DNA of 64,000 nt from CAZPRY01 sp964589175 (GTDB lineage: Bacteria; Fidelibacterota; UBA2242), in assembly GCA_964589175.1 (NCBI GenBank), contig CAZPRY010000022.1, forward strand, positions 1 to 64,000, in the 5' to 3' direction. Each line of letters starts with the position of its first letter. Positions within the stretch are counted from its first letter, which is position 1. Shown one piece after another: positions 8,211 through 16,602 of this stretch. A program made the translations under genes and the position numbers. The notes under the pieces were generated by a model that was given only the letters and a program-made list of their open reading frames with translations, did no database searches and was not told where the DNA came from.

Positions 8211-9548
8211 ATGGCCTTTGAACTCAAGCGCGAACTCAACATAAAGCATGTGATCGCGATCATCCTCGGTTCGGTGATTGGGTCCGGCGTCTTCATCAAT
8301 CTGCCGATCGTGGCCCGTGAGAGCGGCAGCCCCCTGATTGCAGTGCTGGCCTGGCTGATTGGCGGCCTGATCTGGCTTCCGCAACTATTCATTTTATCGG
8401 AGATGGCCACCGCCTACCCGGACGAAGGCTTCGGCTATTTATACCTCAAAAAAGCGGGCAGCCCGGCCCTCGGTTTCCTGTACGTCTGGACTGTATTCTG
8501 GACGAGCGATACGCCATCCATCACGATCGTTGCCATCAGTGCGGTTTCGGCCCTGTCCGTTTTCTGGGGGCCGCTGGACGCTTCAATCTATACCAAGCTC
8601 GGTGCAGTGCTAATCATCGTTGTGCTGACTTACGTCCATTACCGCAGCGTCCGCAAGGGCGGGGGCTTGCAGATCATCCTCACGCTGGCGAAACTTTCCC
8701 CACTGATCCTGCTCTGCGTCCTGGGCATGTCATATTTCAGCGGAAAAAATCTGTTCTGGGAGCCGGTCATTTCCGGCTCCGGTGATTCCGGCCTGCTGAA
8801 ACTGCTTGTCGCCGGTGTGGCCGGTACGATCTGGTCCTATGCCGGGTTCACCAATGTCCTTTACATGGCCGGTGAGATGAAAAGTCCGCAAAAGATCATT
8901 CCGCGGAGTCTCCTGCTTTCGGTCGGTCTGATCACAACCCTGTACGTTCTCATCGCGCTCTCGACCAGTATTTTCGTGCCCTACGATGAACTGGTAGCGG
9001 CCAGCGGTAAATTCGCCAATCCGTTTATCTACCTGCCGGCCTTCGCGAAAATTGCAGCCGGTTTCCTGGCGATTGCAGCTTTCATCAGTATGATCGGCTG
9101 TCTCAACGCCCTGATCATGGTGCAGCCGCGGATCGAGTACGCCATCGCCCGTGACGGACTCTTTTTCAAGCCGTTCGGGCACATTCATCCAAAATATGAC
9201 ACGCCCGACTATTCGATCCTGTTGCAATCCGGGCTTGCCATCGTGCTGCTGTTTTTCGGCGGACTGGAGACGCTGCTCGGATATTTTACGTTGTCTTACC
9301 TTTTACAGAATGCCATGGTTTACGGGGCGATCTTCTTTCTGCGTAAACGGGACGATTATCATCCGACTTTCAAATCGCCGGTTTGGCGAACCATGACTTT
9401 GCTGGCGATCGTGCCCCAACTCTATCTGATTTACGGAACTTTTATTGCCTTCCCGGCCGGAGGCGTGATCACCGCCGCCGTGCTGATCGGAACGGGTTTT
9501 CCGATGTATTATTTTTTCAGGATGAATCAGGAGAAATCGAAGCGCTAA
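8211..9548 (+). CDS. APC-family amino acid permease
   Basis: 445 residues with about 12 membrane segments. Helix 1 contains the substrate-backbone-binding signature 'GSVIGSGVFI' (near residues 20-29). Helix 6 carries the typical 'WSYAGFTNVLYMAGEMKSPQK' pattern. The family moves amino acids or polyamines by antiport or proton symport across the inner membrane. The closest type is LAT/YfnA-like, but the exact substrate is not visible. It directly follows the SSS symporter, which suggests a shared uptake role, perhaps for peptide-derived nutrients. No terminator is obvious before the convergent minus-strand gene that ends at 9579. Confidence 0.88.
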   Translation: MAFELKRELNIKHVIAIILGSVIGSGVFINLPIVARESGSPLIAVLAWLIGGLIWLPQLFILSEMATAYPDEGFGYLYLKKAGSPALGFLYVWTVFWTSDTPSITIVAISAVSALSVFWGPLDASIYTKLGAVLIIVVLTYVHYRSVRKGGGLQIILTLAKLSPLILLCVLGMSYFSGKNLFWEPVISGSGDSGLLKLLVAGVAGTIWSYAGFTNVLYMAGEMKSPQKIIPRSLLLSVGLITTLYVLIALSTSIFVPYDELVAASGKFANPFIYLPAFAKIAAGFLAIAAFISMIGCLNALIMVQPRIEYAIARDGLFFKPFGHIHPKYDTPDYSILLQSGLAIVLLFFGGLETLLGYFTLSYLLQNAMVYGAIFFLRKRDDYHPTFKSPVWRTMTLLAIVPQLYLIYGTFIAFPAGGVITAAVLIGTGFPMYYFFRMNQEKSKR

Positions 9549-9578
9549 AGCCAGTCTGGCAGCCATCTAAATTCCGCT

Positions 9579-10835
9579 CTATTCGACGACAATATCCAGG
9601 CGTGTGCCAAAATATTCCAATTCGCCGATCCGGATTCCCCGGGTGTCAAAACGCAGCAATTTCCAGGTATCGGATTGGAAGGCGATAAAGCCCTGTGGGG
9701 AGTAACCGGGAATCGCCTGAATCTTATAAAGCCCCGGATAGGCATTATCCAGAATCACTTCGTCTGTGTAATTCCGGCTGGCGATCAGGCGACCGGTTTC
9801 CCATTGATTGGTGTCACGCTGGTACCCGACATAATAACAATCGCCGTTGAGCGGATTGATGCTGAGATCCAGGATATGATAATCGGTTTTCAGGGAAAGG
9901 GGTGCGCCATAGAGTCGAAGGAAATAAATGCCCGATTGGGAGGGGACCCAGCAGCCGCTCAAAATCGGGTCGGCCTTTATTTTTCCGGGATTTACGATCG
10001 AGACGGATGTGCTTGTCAGGGAATTCGGAATGGCGGCCGGTGCGACGTGAACAGTACCTAAACTCGGATCGTAAAACCAGAAGCTCGAAGAGATCGGGTC
10101 GTAGGCGAAGGTTGTATAATTCGTGATGTCGAAAGGCATCCGGTTGAGGTTCAATAACTGCCCGTTCAGACTGTACTCCGCCAGGTAGTCTTCATCTTTC
10201 AGCAGGATGTACAATTTCTGAGATTCATTATCGATTTCCATGTCCACCGGCCAATCCTGCAGAGGGATGGTTGCCAGGACGCTTAGATTTTTATTCACAA
10301 TGGAAATTTGCTTTTCCCAGTAATCGGCGATATAACAGCGGCCATAAGCCGGGCTGTATTCGATCGCAATCGGTGCCGAAAAGGATTCCCATCTAAGGAT
10401 ATGGGCCCCGTCGTAGGTGATGCGCCGTACGTCGAATCCGTTGAAATCGCTGACCCAGAAATTCACCGGGCCGGGAATGATTCGGAGGGTGTCCGACAGA
10501 GCGCTCGCATCGTGGAGTGTGAAAACCTGCAGCGCGTAGCGATAGGTCTGGTCATAGAAGATATCCGTATCTTCATAGCCGGCGTTTTCGGGATCGAGTG
10601 CAACCAGGGTTTCGAAGGGTGCGGAATTAATCGAACGATAAATCGTGTAGTTCACGATATCGTCTATCTCCATCGGCGACCAGCGAATGAAGACCGTATC
10701 TCTCTGCGAGGAGATCGAGGTTCCGGCCGGCGTCCCGTCGGTTTCGGGATTGAGCGGATCGAAGGGATTGGCCCGTTCCCGGTCGGAACAGGCCCAGAAC
10801 AAAGCCAGGACAAATATCAGTGCTGTCATTCTCAT
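9579..10835 (-). CDS. Lipoprotein with FN3-like domain and beta-propeller region
   Basis: 418 residues. A lipoprotein signal with 'LFWAC' gives lipidated Cys16, followed by a 'NPFDPLNPETDG' linker often seen after the lipobox in FCB lipoproteins. Residues 35-115 look like a fibronectin type III domain ('DTVFIRWSPMEI', 'YTIYRS'). The rest has repeated 'xVYDxxxxxLYI' beta-strand patterns suggesting an NHL/YVTN-like propeller ('VSDFNGFDVRRI', 'IAIEYSPAYGRCYIADYWEKQ'). The start overlaps the stop of the upstream gene (ATGA), so translation is coupled. It is the last gene of a four-gene minus-strand envelope operon. A scaffold role on the outer membrane is inferred. Confidence 0.8.
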   Translation of the reverse strand: MRMTALIFVLALFWACSDRERANPFDPLNPETDGTPAGTSISSQRDTVFIRWSPMEIDDIVNYTIYRSINSAPFETLVALDPENAGYEDTDIFYDQTYRYALQVFTLHDASALSDTLRIIPGPVNFWVSDFNGFDVRRITYDGAHILRWESFSAPIAIEYSPAYGRCYIADYWEKQISIVNKNLSVLATIPLQDWPVDMEIDNESQKLYILLKDEDYLAEYSLNGQLLNLNRMPFDITNYTTFAYDPISSSFWFYDPSLGTVHVAPAAIPNSLTSTSVSIVNPGKIKADPILSGCWVPSQSGIYFLRLYGAPLSLKTDYHILDLSINPLNGDCYYVGYQRDTNQWETGRLIASRNYTDEVILDNAYPGLYKIQAIPGYSPQGFIAFQSDTWKLLRFDTRGIRIGELEYFGTRLDIVVE

Positions 10836-11245
10836 TTGGTTTTTTTATCAAAAGAGAAAACCGTGAACAGAAATCCGACTTCGGTGCCGGCGTAGGCCAG
10901 GCCGGTCAGGCGATCGAAGCGCTGGGATTTTCGGAACAAACGGTTCATCTCGTTATGGTTGCCGGAATGCAGATAGGCGTCGTAGGCTTCATTGGCTTCC
11001 ATGTGCAGGTAATAGGACAATCCGCCGCAGACGGCGATCATCCAGACGCCGATGATTTGCTGCTTTTTCCATTCGATTTTATGTTTGGCAGCCGGCTGAA
11101 TGCGCAGAATTTCCGGATGCGCGATTTTTAGAGTATCAACGGAAGCGGGAACATCCTGGAAGAGTACCTCGAATTTACCGGGACTCGTGGCCTGCGCGGC
11201 CTGCGCCACGATAAAAACTACGATCAGGATCCGAATATATCTCAT
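10832..11245 (-). CDS. Small membrane protein of unknown function
   Basis: 137 residues. An N-terminal signal or membrane helix ('MRYIRILIVVFIVAQAAQA') is followed by a short soluble part and two further hydrophobic stretches (about residues 68-82 and 118-132). A Tyr/Asn-rich segment 'NEAYDAYLHSGNHNEMN' separates them. Similar layouts occur in small periplasm-facing proteins of FCB bacteria near PEGA or DUF5683-type proteins, but I do not recognise the family. The start is placed at 11245 because the ATG overlaps the upstream stop as ATGA; a longer frame upstream reads into the preceding gene. Its own stop overlaps the next ATG in the same way, so it is embedded in the operon. Confidence 0.7.
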   Translation of the reverse strand: MRYIRILIVVFIVAQAAQATSPGKFEVLFQDVPASVDTLKIAHPEILRIQPAAKHKIEWKKQQIIGVWMIAVCGGLSYYLHMEANEAYDAYLHSGNHNEMNRLFRKSQRFDRLTGLAYAGTEVGFLFTVFSFDKKTK

Positions 11246-12345
11246 GAACCTACCCTGAAATAGTGGATTTTGTTTCTGCCGCTGGCGACCAGAATGCCGT
11301 CCGGAACCAGCCAAACCGAACGGATGCTGCGTTTAAATTTAATGCGCCATAACTCCGCTCCGGAATCGATATCCAGGGCGATGATATTACCCTTGGGATA
11401 GGGGATAACGAGCGTATTTCCGGAGACGATCAGCGGCTGGTTAATCAGCCCTTCCTCGGAAAAGCGCCACAGGATTTCGCCGGTCCGGGAAGAGATACGA
11501 CTGACGCTTCCGTCTGCGAAAGCGACCAACAGCTTTTCGCCATCGTAATAAGGCGCCGTGTAGATGGGCGTCGAGAAATTTTTCTCGAAGAGCATCAGAT
11601 CCTGCGCCAGGTCATAAAGTACAACCCGGCCCCTCGAATCTCCAGCGCTGATGATGTCGCCGCTCCGGCGCATCACCGGCTGGGGATTCAGGCAAAGCGG
11701 GTAAGTTGCCGCCGCTTTCAAGTCCTTCTGGAAATAGTGCAGCTTCCCGTCTTCACACAATGCCCACAGGTCTGAATCGCCTGCATAGAGGCCGTGAATG
11801 ACCGGCGAGGCCAGGCTCCGTTTTTTGACGATTTTACTGTCGGAAAGCCGGAACGCGGTGAGCTGATTCCGGTTTTGGACGACATAAGCCGTATCGCCGA
11901 AAATGACCATCTTGCCGCGCACCGAGCGGATGTTGTATTTCTGAGCGATTTTGGAATGCTGCAGATCGCAGGTCAGGATGTCGCTTTTGAGAGGGGAACT
12001 GACGTAGAGCCGCGGAATCTGCGGATCGTAGTACAACAGGTCGATGGATTTTCGCAGCGGCCGCCAGATACCGTGATTCTTCTGCCCTTTACGGATGTTC
12101 AGCGTGGACAATTCGCCCCGATGCGAGGACAGCAGTACGGTTTCAGCATTGAGCAACACGAGGTCTTTCGGCGGAGAGGATACTTTCAGGGTCCACGCCG
12201 AGTCTGGTTTGGCGTGCAGATCGGCCGGCCGGGTCTGCGGTTCGACCAGTTCGATGTGATTCAGGTTGAAACCGCAGCGGCTCAGGAGCAGCAGCACGCC
12301 GAAGGCGATTAGGAGTGATGTTTTTTTACTGTAGTCTCCGATCAT
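11242..12345 (-). CDS. PQQ-like beta-propeller lipoprotein (BamB-like)
   Basis: 367 residues. A short basic N-terminus, a hydrophobic core and 'LLLSRC' suggest lipidation at Cys24, although Arg just before the Cys is unusual. The rest is a series of 4-stranded blade motifs, with clear PQQ-type repeats near the C-terminus ('GEILWRFSEEGLINQPLI', 'GAELWRIKFKRSI'). This fold is shared with BamB and with PQQ enzymes, but no PQQ-binding set is visible. The ATG at 12345 lies 2 bp after the stop codon of the Omp85-like fusion gene. That neighbour, together with the BamB-like fold, suggests a lipoprotein partner for an outer-membrane barrel. A longer upstream frame to 12444 would overlap the barrel gene and is rejected. 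Confidence 0.8.
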   Translation of the reverse strand: MIGDYSKKTSLLIAFGVLLLLSRCGFNLNHIELVEPQTRPADLHAKPDSAWTLKVSSPPKDLVLLNAETVLLSSHRGELSTLNIRKGQKNHGIWRPLRKSIDLLYYDPQIPRLYVSSPLKSDILTCDLQHSKIAQKYNIRSVRGKMVIFGDTAYVVQNRNQLTAFRLSDSKIVKKRSLASPVIHGLYAGDSDLWALCEDGKLHYFQKDLKAAATYPLCLNPQPVMRRSGDIISAGDSRGRVVLYDLAQDLMLFEKNFSTPIYTAPYYDGEKLLVAFADGSVSRISSRTGEILWRFSEEGLINQPLIVSGNTLVIPYPKGNIIALDIDSGAELWRIKFKRSIRSVWLVPDGILVASGRNKIHYFRVGS

Positions 12346-12346
12346 T

Positions 12347-15160
12347 TTAGTAATCCCATCCGAAGAAGAATTGAACGAAGAGCCCTTTTTCCAGATTCTC
12401 AAAATCGGTTTTCTTACCGACGTCCAGGCGCAGTACCAATCCACCCAGGAACAGGCCGCGTAATCCGGCGCCGAAGCTGCCGATCAGGCCGTGATAGTGA
12501 TAATCCCAGGCGTTGCCGACATCGAAGAAGAGGGCCGCGCGAATCGGGGAGAGACCGATGGCCGTCGTCCCAGTCCGCAGCATCAGACTTCTGGCGAACG
12601 GGAAGCGCAGCTCGTTATTGAGCATGACGTATTTGCGGCCGTAGATTTGATAGAGACCGTAGCCGCGCAATCCCCAGCTGCCGCCGATGTAAAAGCGGCG
12701 AATGTCGACTCCGTCGTTGAACCAGAACATGCTGCGTTGGGCGAAAGTCATAAACGGCACGGGCCGGTAATAATAGCGAAAATCGAGCAGAACCGTATAA
12801 TTGTGCAATTGCGAACGCAGAAAATCGAAGGTCGGCCCGGCCATCAGCCGCAGGCACCAGCCGTCGATCGGGCCGGTAAAGGTCCAGATTGAATTGTCGT
12901 GTACGAACGAGAAAAAATTCGAGATGAGGTAGGCGTCTTCGACTTTACCGAAATAGTAATCCTTCCTGGAGCTCCACCAAGAGAGGCTGAATTCCAGGCG
13001 GCGGAATGTGTCGATGGGATAGTTCAAGGCACCCCGGATGCCCATAGCCCGCTCGAAAAAGAAACCCTGATAAGGGTCGTAATAATCATTGGCGAAATGG
13101 AATATCCCGATGGCGCGATTGCTGCGGCGGCTGAGGTCGACCATCGTCAGGGAGAGGTTGAAGCGGTCCAGTATTTCCGAGGTCGTCTGAGCGCTGTTGG
13201 CCAGCAGAAAATGATAATAGCGATTACCGAGTAAATCCGAGACTCCCAGTTGGGCGCCGCCCAGGAAGCCGAAAATGGGATCCTGTACGACGTTGGTCTG
13301 GGCAAAATCGAGGCTGTATCGTAAGCGGTAAGGCCTGGATTCCTTGATTGAGTATCTGCGGATTCCCGGGATTTTCCAGGAAGAATCCGGAACGTCAAAT
13401 TTGGCTGGAGTGACGGTCTTTATGATCGAATCCCCGTGCGTCGGCAAATAGTAGAGTTGAAAATTGTAATTCATGAAGACGCTGGTCAGCAGGCTGTCGC
13501 CGGGGCCGGGATAGAGATCCTGCAGGCCGGTGTGATAATCGGTCATCTGGTGAATATCGATTCGGGGCTCATCGGGAATATCGATATTATCGATGTCCAG
13601 GAAATAGGCGTTGTCGGTGCCGTTGCGATCCGAGAGATAATAGATACGGGCGGGATGGGAAGTGATCCAGATGGGCTTGACCTCTTTGTCCTCATTCTGG
13701 GTAAGACGCCGAATGGTCCGGTCCTCGATTCGCATCAGGAAGAGATTCATGCCGGTGTCGAGCGCGGGCCGCTCCCGGTCGGAACTGAAAACGACGAACT
13801 CCGCCGTCGGATCGAAACAGGGATCGATATCGGTATAGATGTCATCGGTCAGTCGATTCGCTTCAGCTTTCTCGATGTCCCAGAAGTAGATGTCCGGTTG
13901 GCCGCCGAATACCTGAGCGCTGAAAATGACCCGCTTCCCATCGGCAGAGATTTTCGGCGAGCGGATTGTAATCAGGTCGGGATGCTGCAGGGAGGTGATC
14001 TCCTGTCGGGTTGCGACATCGACAATCCGAATAGCGTCCTGGCGGCCGGATTTGGTGACATAGGCGAGTTTTCCATCGTCACTGATTGAAAAATCCGTCT
14101 GCAGGAAATGCAGGGATTCACGGTCGGCATTGCGCTCGCCGCTTACGATCGTCGTACTTTTCTTCTCGCCAATGAGCTGGCTGACGATGTCCGTGTAACC
14201 CCCGCGGCTCGTCAGGTAGACGATATGTTTTTTCCCGCTCAGGTCGGTATAAAATTTGGGATTGCAGTTGGGACCGAACTGGGTGATCTGGTTCTGGCCG
14301 GGCAGGATGACATCCTGTTCCGGCAAAGACTCCGCATACTGCTGTTTCAGCGCCACCCGCCATTCAGCTTCTAGGTCTTCGAATTTTTTGTTGGCCATGG
14401 CGCCCAGGGCGTCGTCGAAATTTTCATATTGCCAGTAGTCTTCCATGAGCATGCGCAGGCGATCGGCGCCGTAGCGTTCCTCAAAGAAACGCAGGAAAGA
14501 TTGCCCGACTTTATAGAGCAGGAATCCGGACGCCATCAACTCATAACAATCCAGCGGAAACAGGTAATCATGCAGCACCGCGTCCCTTAGAATCAGCTCA
14601 GCCTGAGCATCCCAGCCCTCCGCCCAGTAGTCGGCAATACCTTCGGTGAACCAGAGCGGAAAGTTGGGCGCTTCCCAGGCGCCGAGATCTTCGGTGGCGA
14701 TGTTGATTTTGTGATGCATGAAAACATGTACGAGCTCGTGGCGCAGAACTTTGCGAAAATCCTGCATATTGCCGTTGTAGGGAATCACGACCCGTTTTTT
14801 TACAAATTCAAAAAATCCGCCGACGCCTTCGGGAACCATGTAGGGATAAATGTTGGTCTGCTGGAAGTGAATATGATTGCTGTAAATGATCAGTGGTATT
14901 GGGTGCGTGATCGTGTGGTTGAACTTGAGTTCATACTCGCGGAAGGCCTCTTCGGTGAAATAGGCCGCCGCCCGGGCAATTTCCTGTTCTTCGGTGTAAT
15001 AGTAGATGTTGAAATGTTCAGTGCTGTAAACCTGCCAGTCGAAATGATCGTATTGGATTTTATTTCGTCCGAAATAGAACTGGGCCGTGCCGATGGATGG
15101 CAGGATCAATACGGCCAGGAAGGCAGCGAACAGTGAAAATCGACGAAGCCCATTACTCAT
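12347..15160 (-). CDS. Outer-membrane fusion: gluzincin-like metalloprotease, PD40 propeller, Omp85-like barrel
   Basis: 937 residues. A signal peptide (1-26) precedes a peptidase MA-like domain with a zinc motif HELVH (141-145) and a downstream glutamate in 'WFTEGIADYWAE' (E173), the expected third ligand. Residues of about 290-560 contain TolB/PD40 propeller repeats ('LAYVTKSGRQDAIRIVD', 'FDPTAEFVVFSSDRE', 'IYYLSDRNGTDNAYFLD'). The last 320 residues resemble the bacterial surface antigen/Omp85 barrel: 'GGSWGLRGYGLYQIYG', 'LNNELRFPF', 'AALFFDVGNAW', ending in aromatic 'FFFGWDY'. Similar three-part proteins are known in FCB and Gemmatimonadota genomes. It heads a four-gene operon with a BamB-like lipoprotein. 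The substrate is unknown; envelope protein processing or export at the outer membrane is inferred. Confidence 0.88.
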   Translation of the reverse strand: MSNGLRRFSLFAAFLAVLILPSIGTAQFYFGRNKIQYDHFDWQVYSTEHFNIYYYTEEQEIARAAAYFTEEAFREYELKFNHTITHPIPLIIYSNHIHFQQTNIYPYMVPEGVGGFFEFVKKRVVIPYNGNMQDFRKVLRHELVHVFMHHKINIATEDLGAWEAPNFPLWFTEGIADYWAEGWDAQAELILRDAVLHDYLFPLDCYELMASGFLLYKVGQSFLRFFEERYGADRLRMLMEDYWQYENFDDALGAMANKKFEDLEAEWRVALKQQYAESLPEQDVILPGQNQITQFGPNCNPKFYTDLSGKKHIVYLTSRGGYTDIVSQLIGEKKSTTIVSGERNADRESLHFLQTDFSISDDGKLAYVTKSGRQDAIRIVDVATRQEITSLQHPDLITIRSPKISADGKRVIFSAQVFGGQPDIYFWDIEKAEANRLTDDIYTDIDPCFDPTAEFVVFSSDRERPALDTGMNLFLMRIEDRTIRRLTQNEDKEVKPIWITSHPARIYYLSDRNGTDNAYFLDIDNIDIPDEPRIDIHQMTDYHTGLQDLYPGPGDSLLTSVFMNYNFQLYYLPTHGDSIIKTVTPAKFDVPDSSWKIPGIRRYSIKESRPYRLRYSLDFAQTNVVQDPIFGFLGGAQLGVSDLLGNRYYHFLLANSAQTTSEILDRFNLSLTMVDLSRRSNRAIGIFHFANDYYDPYQGFFFERAMGIRGALNYPIDTFRRLEFSLSWWSSRKDYYFGKVEDAYLISNFFSFVHDNSIWTFTGPIDGWCLRLMAGPTFDFLRSQLHNYTVLLDFRYYYRPVPFMTFAQRSMFWFNDGVDIRRFYIGGSWGLRGYGLYQIYGRKYVMLNNELRFPFARSLMLRTGTTAIGLSPIRAALFFDVGNAWDYHYHGLIGSFGAGLRGLFLGGLVLRLDVGKKTDFENLEKGLFVQFFFGWDY

Positions 15161-15340
15161 ATTGTGCTGCTACGAGTTTGGTTTGATTTGTTCTGTATTT
15201 AAAACCGGCAATGAGAGAGTCCGAATTAAGTTCTTGAACAACGGTGAGCATATTAGGTTCCATCGTGAGGGAGAAAATATTGTCTTTTGGATTAAAAAGC
15301 AAATTCGTTGGAATCCAGGCGTTTTCGTTTCACCAGGATT

Positions 15341-15868
15341 TCAAGGCGCGATCTTCCCGATCCTGATCAACTCTCTATAATAGAGAAAGCTGAGCGGGAT
15401 AACGGGAGCGAAAACCAGACCGATGATCAAATATGAAACCGGGTGGGCCGACCAGGCGCCGCTCGGGGCTGTGACTGCGATGAAGATTACCGCCGAGTAG
15501 AGCATGATGGTCAGCGTCGAGGCCCCGAGCCAGGTGCTCCAGGGCTTCTGTCTTAGAAAGGCGTAGACAAACAAGAGGGCGATGCCGGCGTTGACGGCAT
15601 CAATCAGGCCGGTGCCGATGAGGAAGGGCTGAACCTGGATTGACCAGCCTTCCGGCGGCGGTGCTGCCGGGAAACCCATTTCACCGCTCCGCCGGATCAT
15701 GACGCCCGCCGCGGCCAGGGTACAGAAGTGAACGATCTGCAATGCGCCGTAATACAGAACCAGCAACCGGAGGAATCGATTTTTATAAATTCGCATATCC
15801 ACCCCCGATTTAAGAGGATTTTGATTTTCATTCGATTCAGGAAGCGATTCTTGCGATTGATCCATCAT
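15341..15868 (-). CDS. Four-helix membrane protein of unknown function
   Basis: 175 residues. A hydrophilic N-terminus of about 30 residues is followed by four membrane segments, near residues 33-56, 82-106, 114-136 and 145-166. No recognised catalytic motif is present. The frame starts ATGATGG, and its first ATG overlaps the TGA of the upstream secreted-protein gene, so the two are translationally coupled. A later start at 'MRIYKNRF' (residue 25) would remove the polar leader and is possible. The 180 bp between this gene and the start of the Omp85-like fusion gene at 15160 hold no feature I can name. Confidence 0.7.
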   Translation of the reverse strand: MMDQSQESLPESNENQNPLKSGVDMRIYKNRFLRLLVLYYGALQIVHFCTLAAAGVMIRRSGEMGFPAAPPPEGWSIQVQPFLIGTGLIDAVNAGIALLFVYAFLRQKPWSTWLGASTLTIMLYSAVIFIAVTAPSGAWSAHPVSYLIIGLVFAPVIPLSFLYYRELIRIGKIAP

Positions 15869-16587
15869 TGCAGGTAGTCCAATGTGAGGAATTTTGAGTG
15901 GACAATGACACGCGCAGCTTTGCGAATCACAAATTCCGACAGCCCGATTTCGCTGCTGTCGCCGCCCCAGTCATAGGTGTAGCCCAGCCGCGTCCAGGGA
16001 TAATGCATCGGAAAATAGGAGTCGCGGATGTTCTCTTCAAACCATTTGCGGTAATCCGGTTCAGCAGCGGCAGGGAAGGCCAATTCCGCCCGGCTGTCAC
16101 CGATCTCACTATCCGGAGAAGGCCGAAAGAGATCGGAAGGCTGAACCCACAATTCCACGAAATGGGTATATTCTCCGGTTGGCGGCAGTCCCAGCAATTG
16201 CCGGCAGCGTACCGCGATTAGCGTATCCGGAATGTCATGTTTCAGAAACCAGGTCTGAATTTCAGGCACCACGGTTACCCAGGTGTTCCCCCAGGAAGTG
16301 AGAAGCGTATCATCGAGTGGATAGGAATCCGCATATTTCGTCCAGGTTACGACCAGCAGCCATTCCCGATTATCAGCATCGTTCCAGGTCAGCTTCGGAT
16401 TGCGTTTGTTGATGGCGATCAGGCTATCGCAGATTTCAGCGCTTTCGGCGACCATGGCGTCAAGGATGGCGCACTTGTAGCTTTCCCGAATCCAATTGTC
16501 CGGATTCCCGGCGTTTACGGGCAGGAACGAAGCACAGAGAAATGCGAACAACAGAAGACGAAATGGGACAGTGATTGGTCTTAACAT
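15865..16587 (-). CDS. Secreted protein of unknown function
   Basis: 240 residues. A clear signal peptide ends near residue 26 ('LLFAFLCASFLPVNAG'). The mature part is mixed alpha/beta with a conserved-looking C-terminal region containing 'WTRLGYTYDWG' and 'GLSEFVIRKAARVIVHS'. Trp and Tyr are frequent. I do not recognise the family, although 'YTYDWG...GLSEFV' recurs in hypothetical secreted proteins of Bacteroidota, as I recall. It precedes the four-helix membrane protein with a 4-bp overlap and follows the CotH protein gene by 15 bp, so all three may share a transcript. Confidence 0.72.
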   Translation of the reverse strand: MLRPITVPFRLLLFAFLCASFLPVNAGNPDNWIRESYKCAILDAMVAESAEICDSLIAINKRNPKLTWNDADNREWLLVVTWTKYADSYPLDDTLLTSWGNTWVTVVPEIQTWFLKHDIPDTLIAVRCRQLLGLPPTGEYTHFVELWVQPSDLFRPSPDSEIGDSRAELAFPAAAEPDYRKWFEENIRDSYFPMHYPWTRLGYTYDWGGDSSEIGLSEFVIRKAARVIVHSKFLTLDYLQ

Positions 16588-16602
16588 TTGCGGTAATTCC
16601 GC

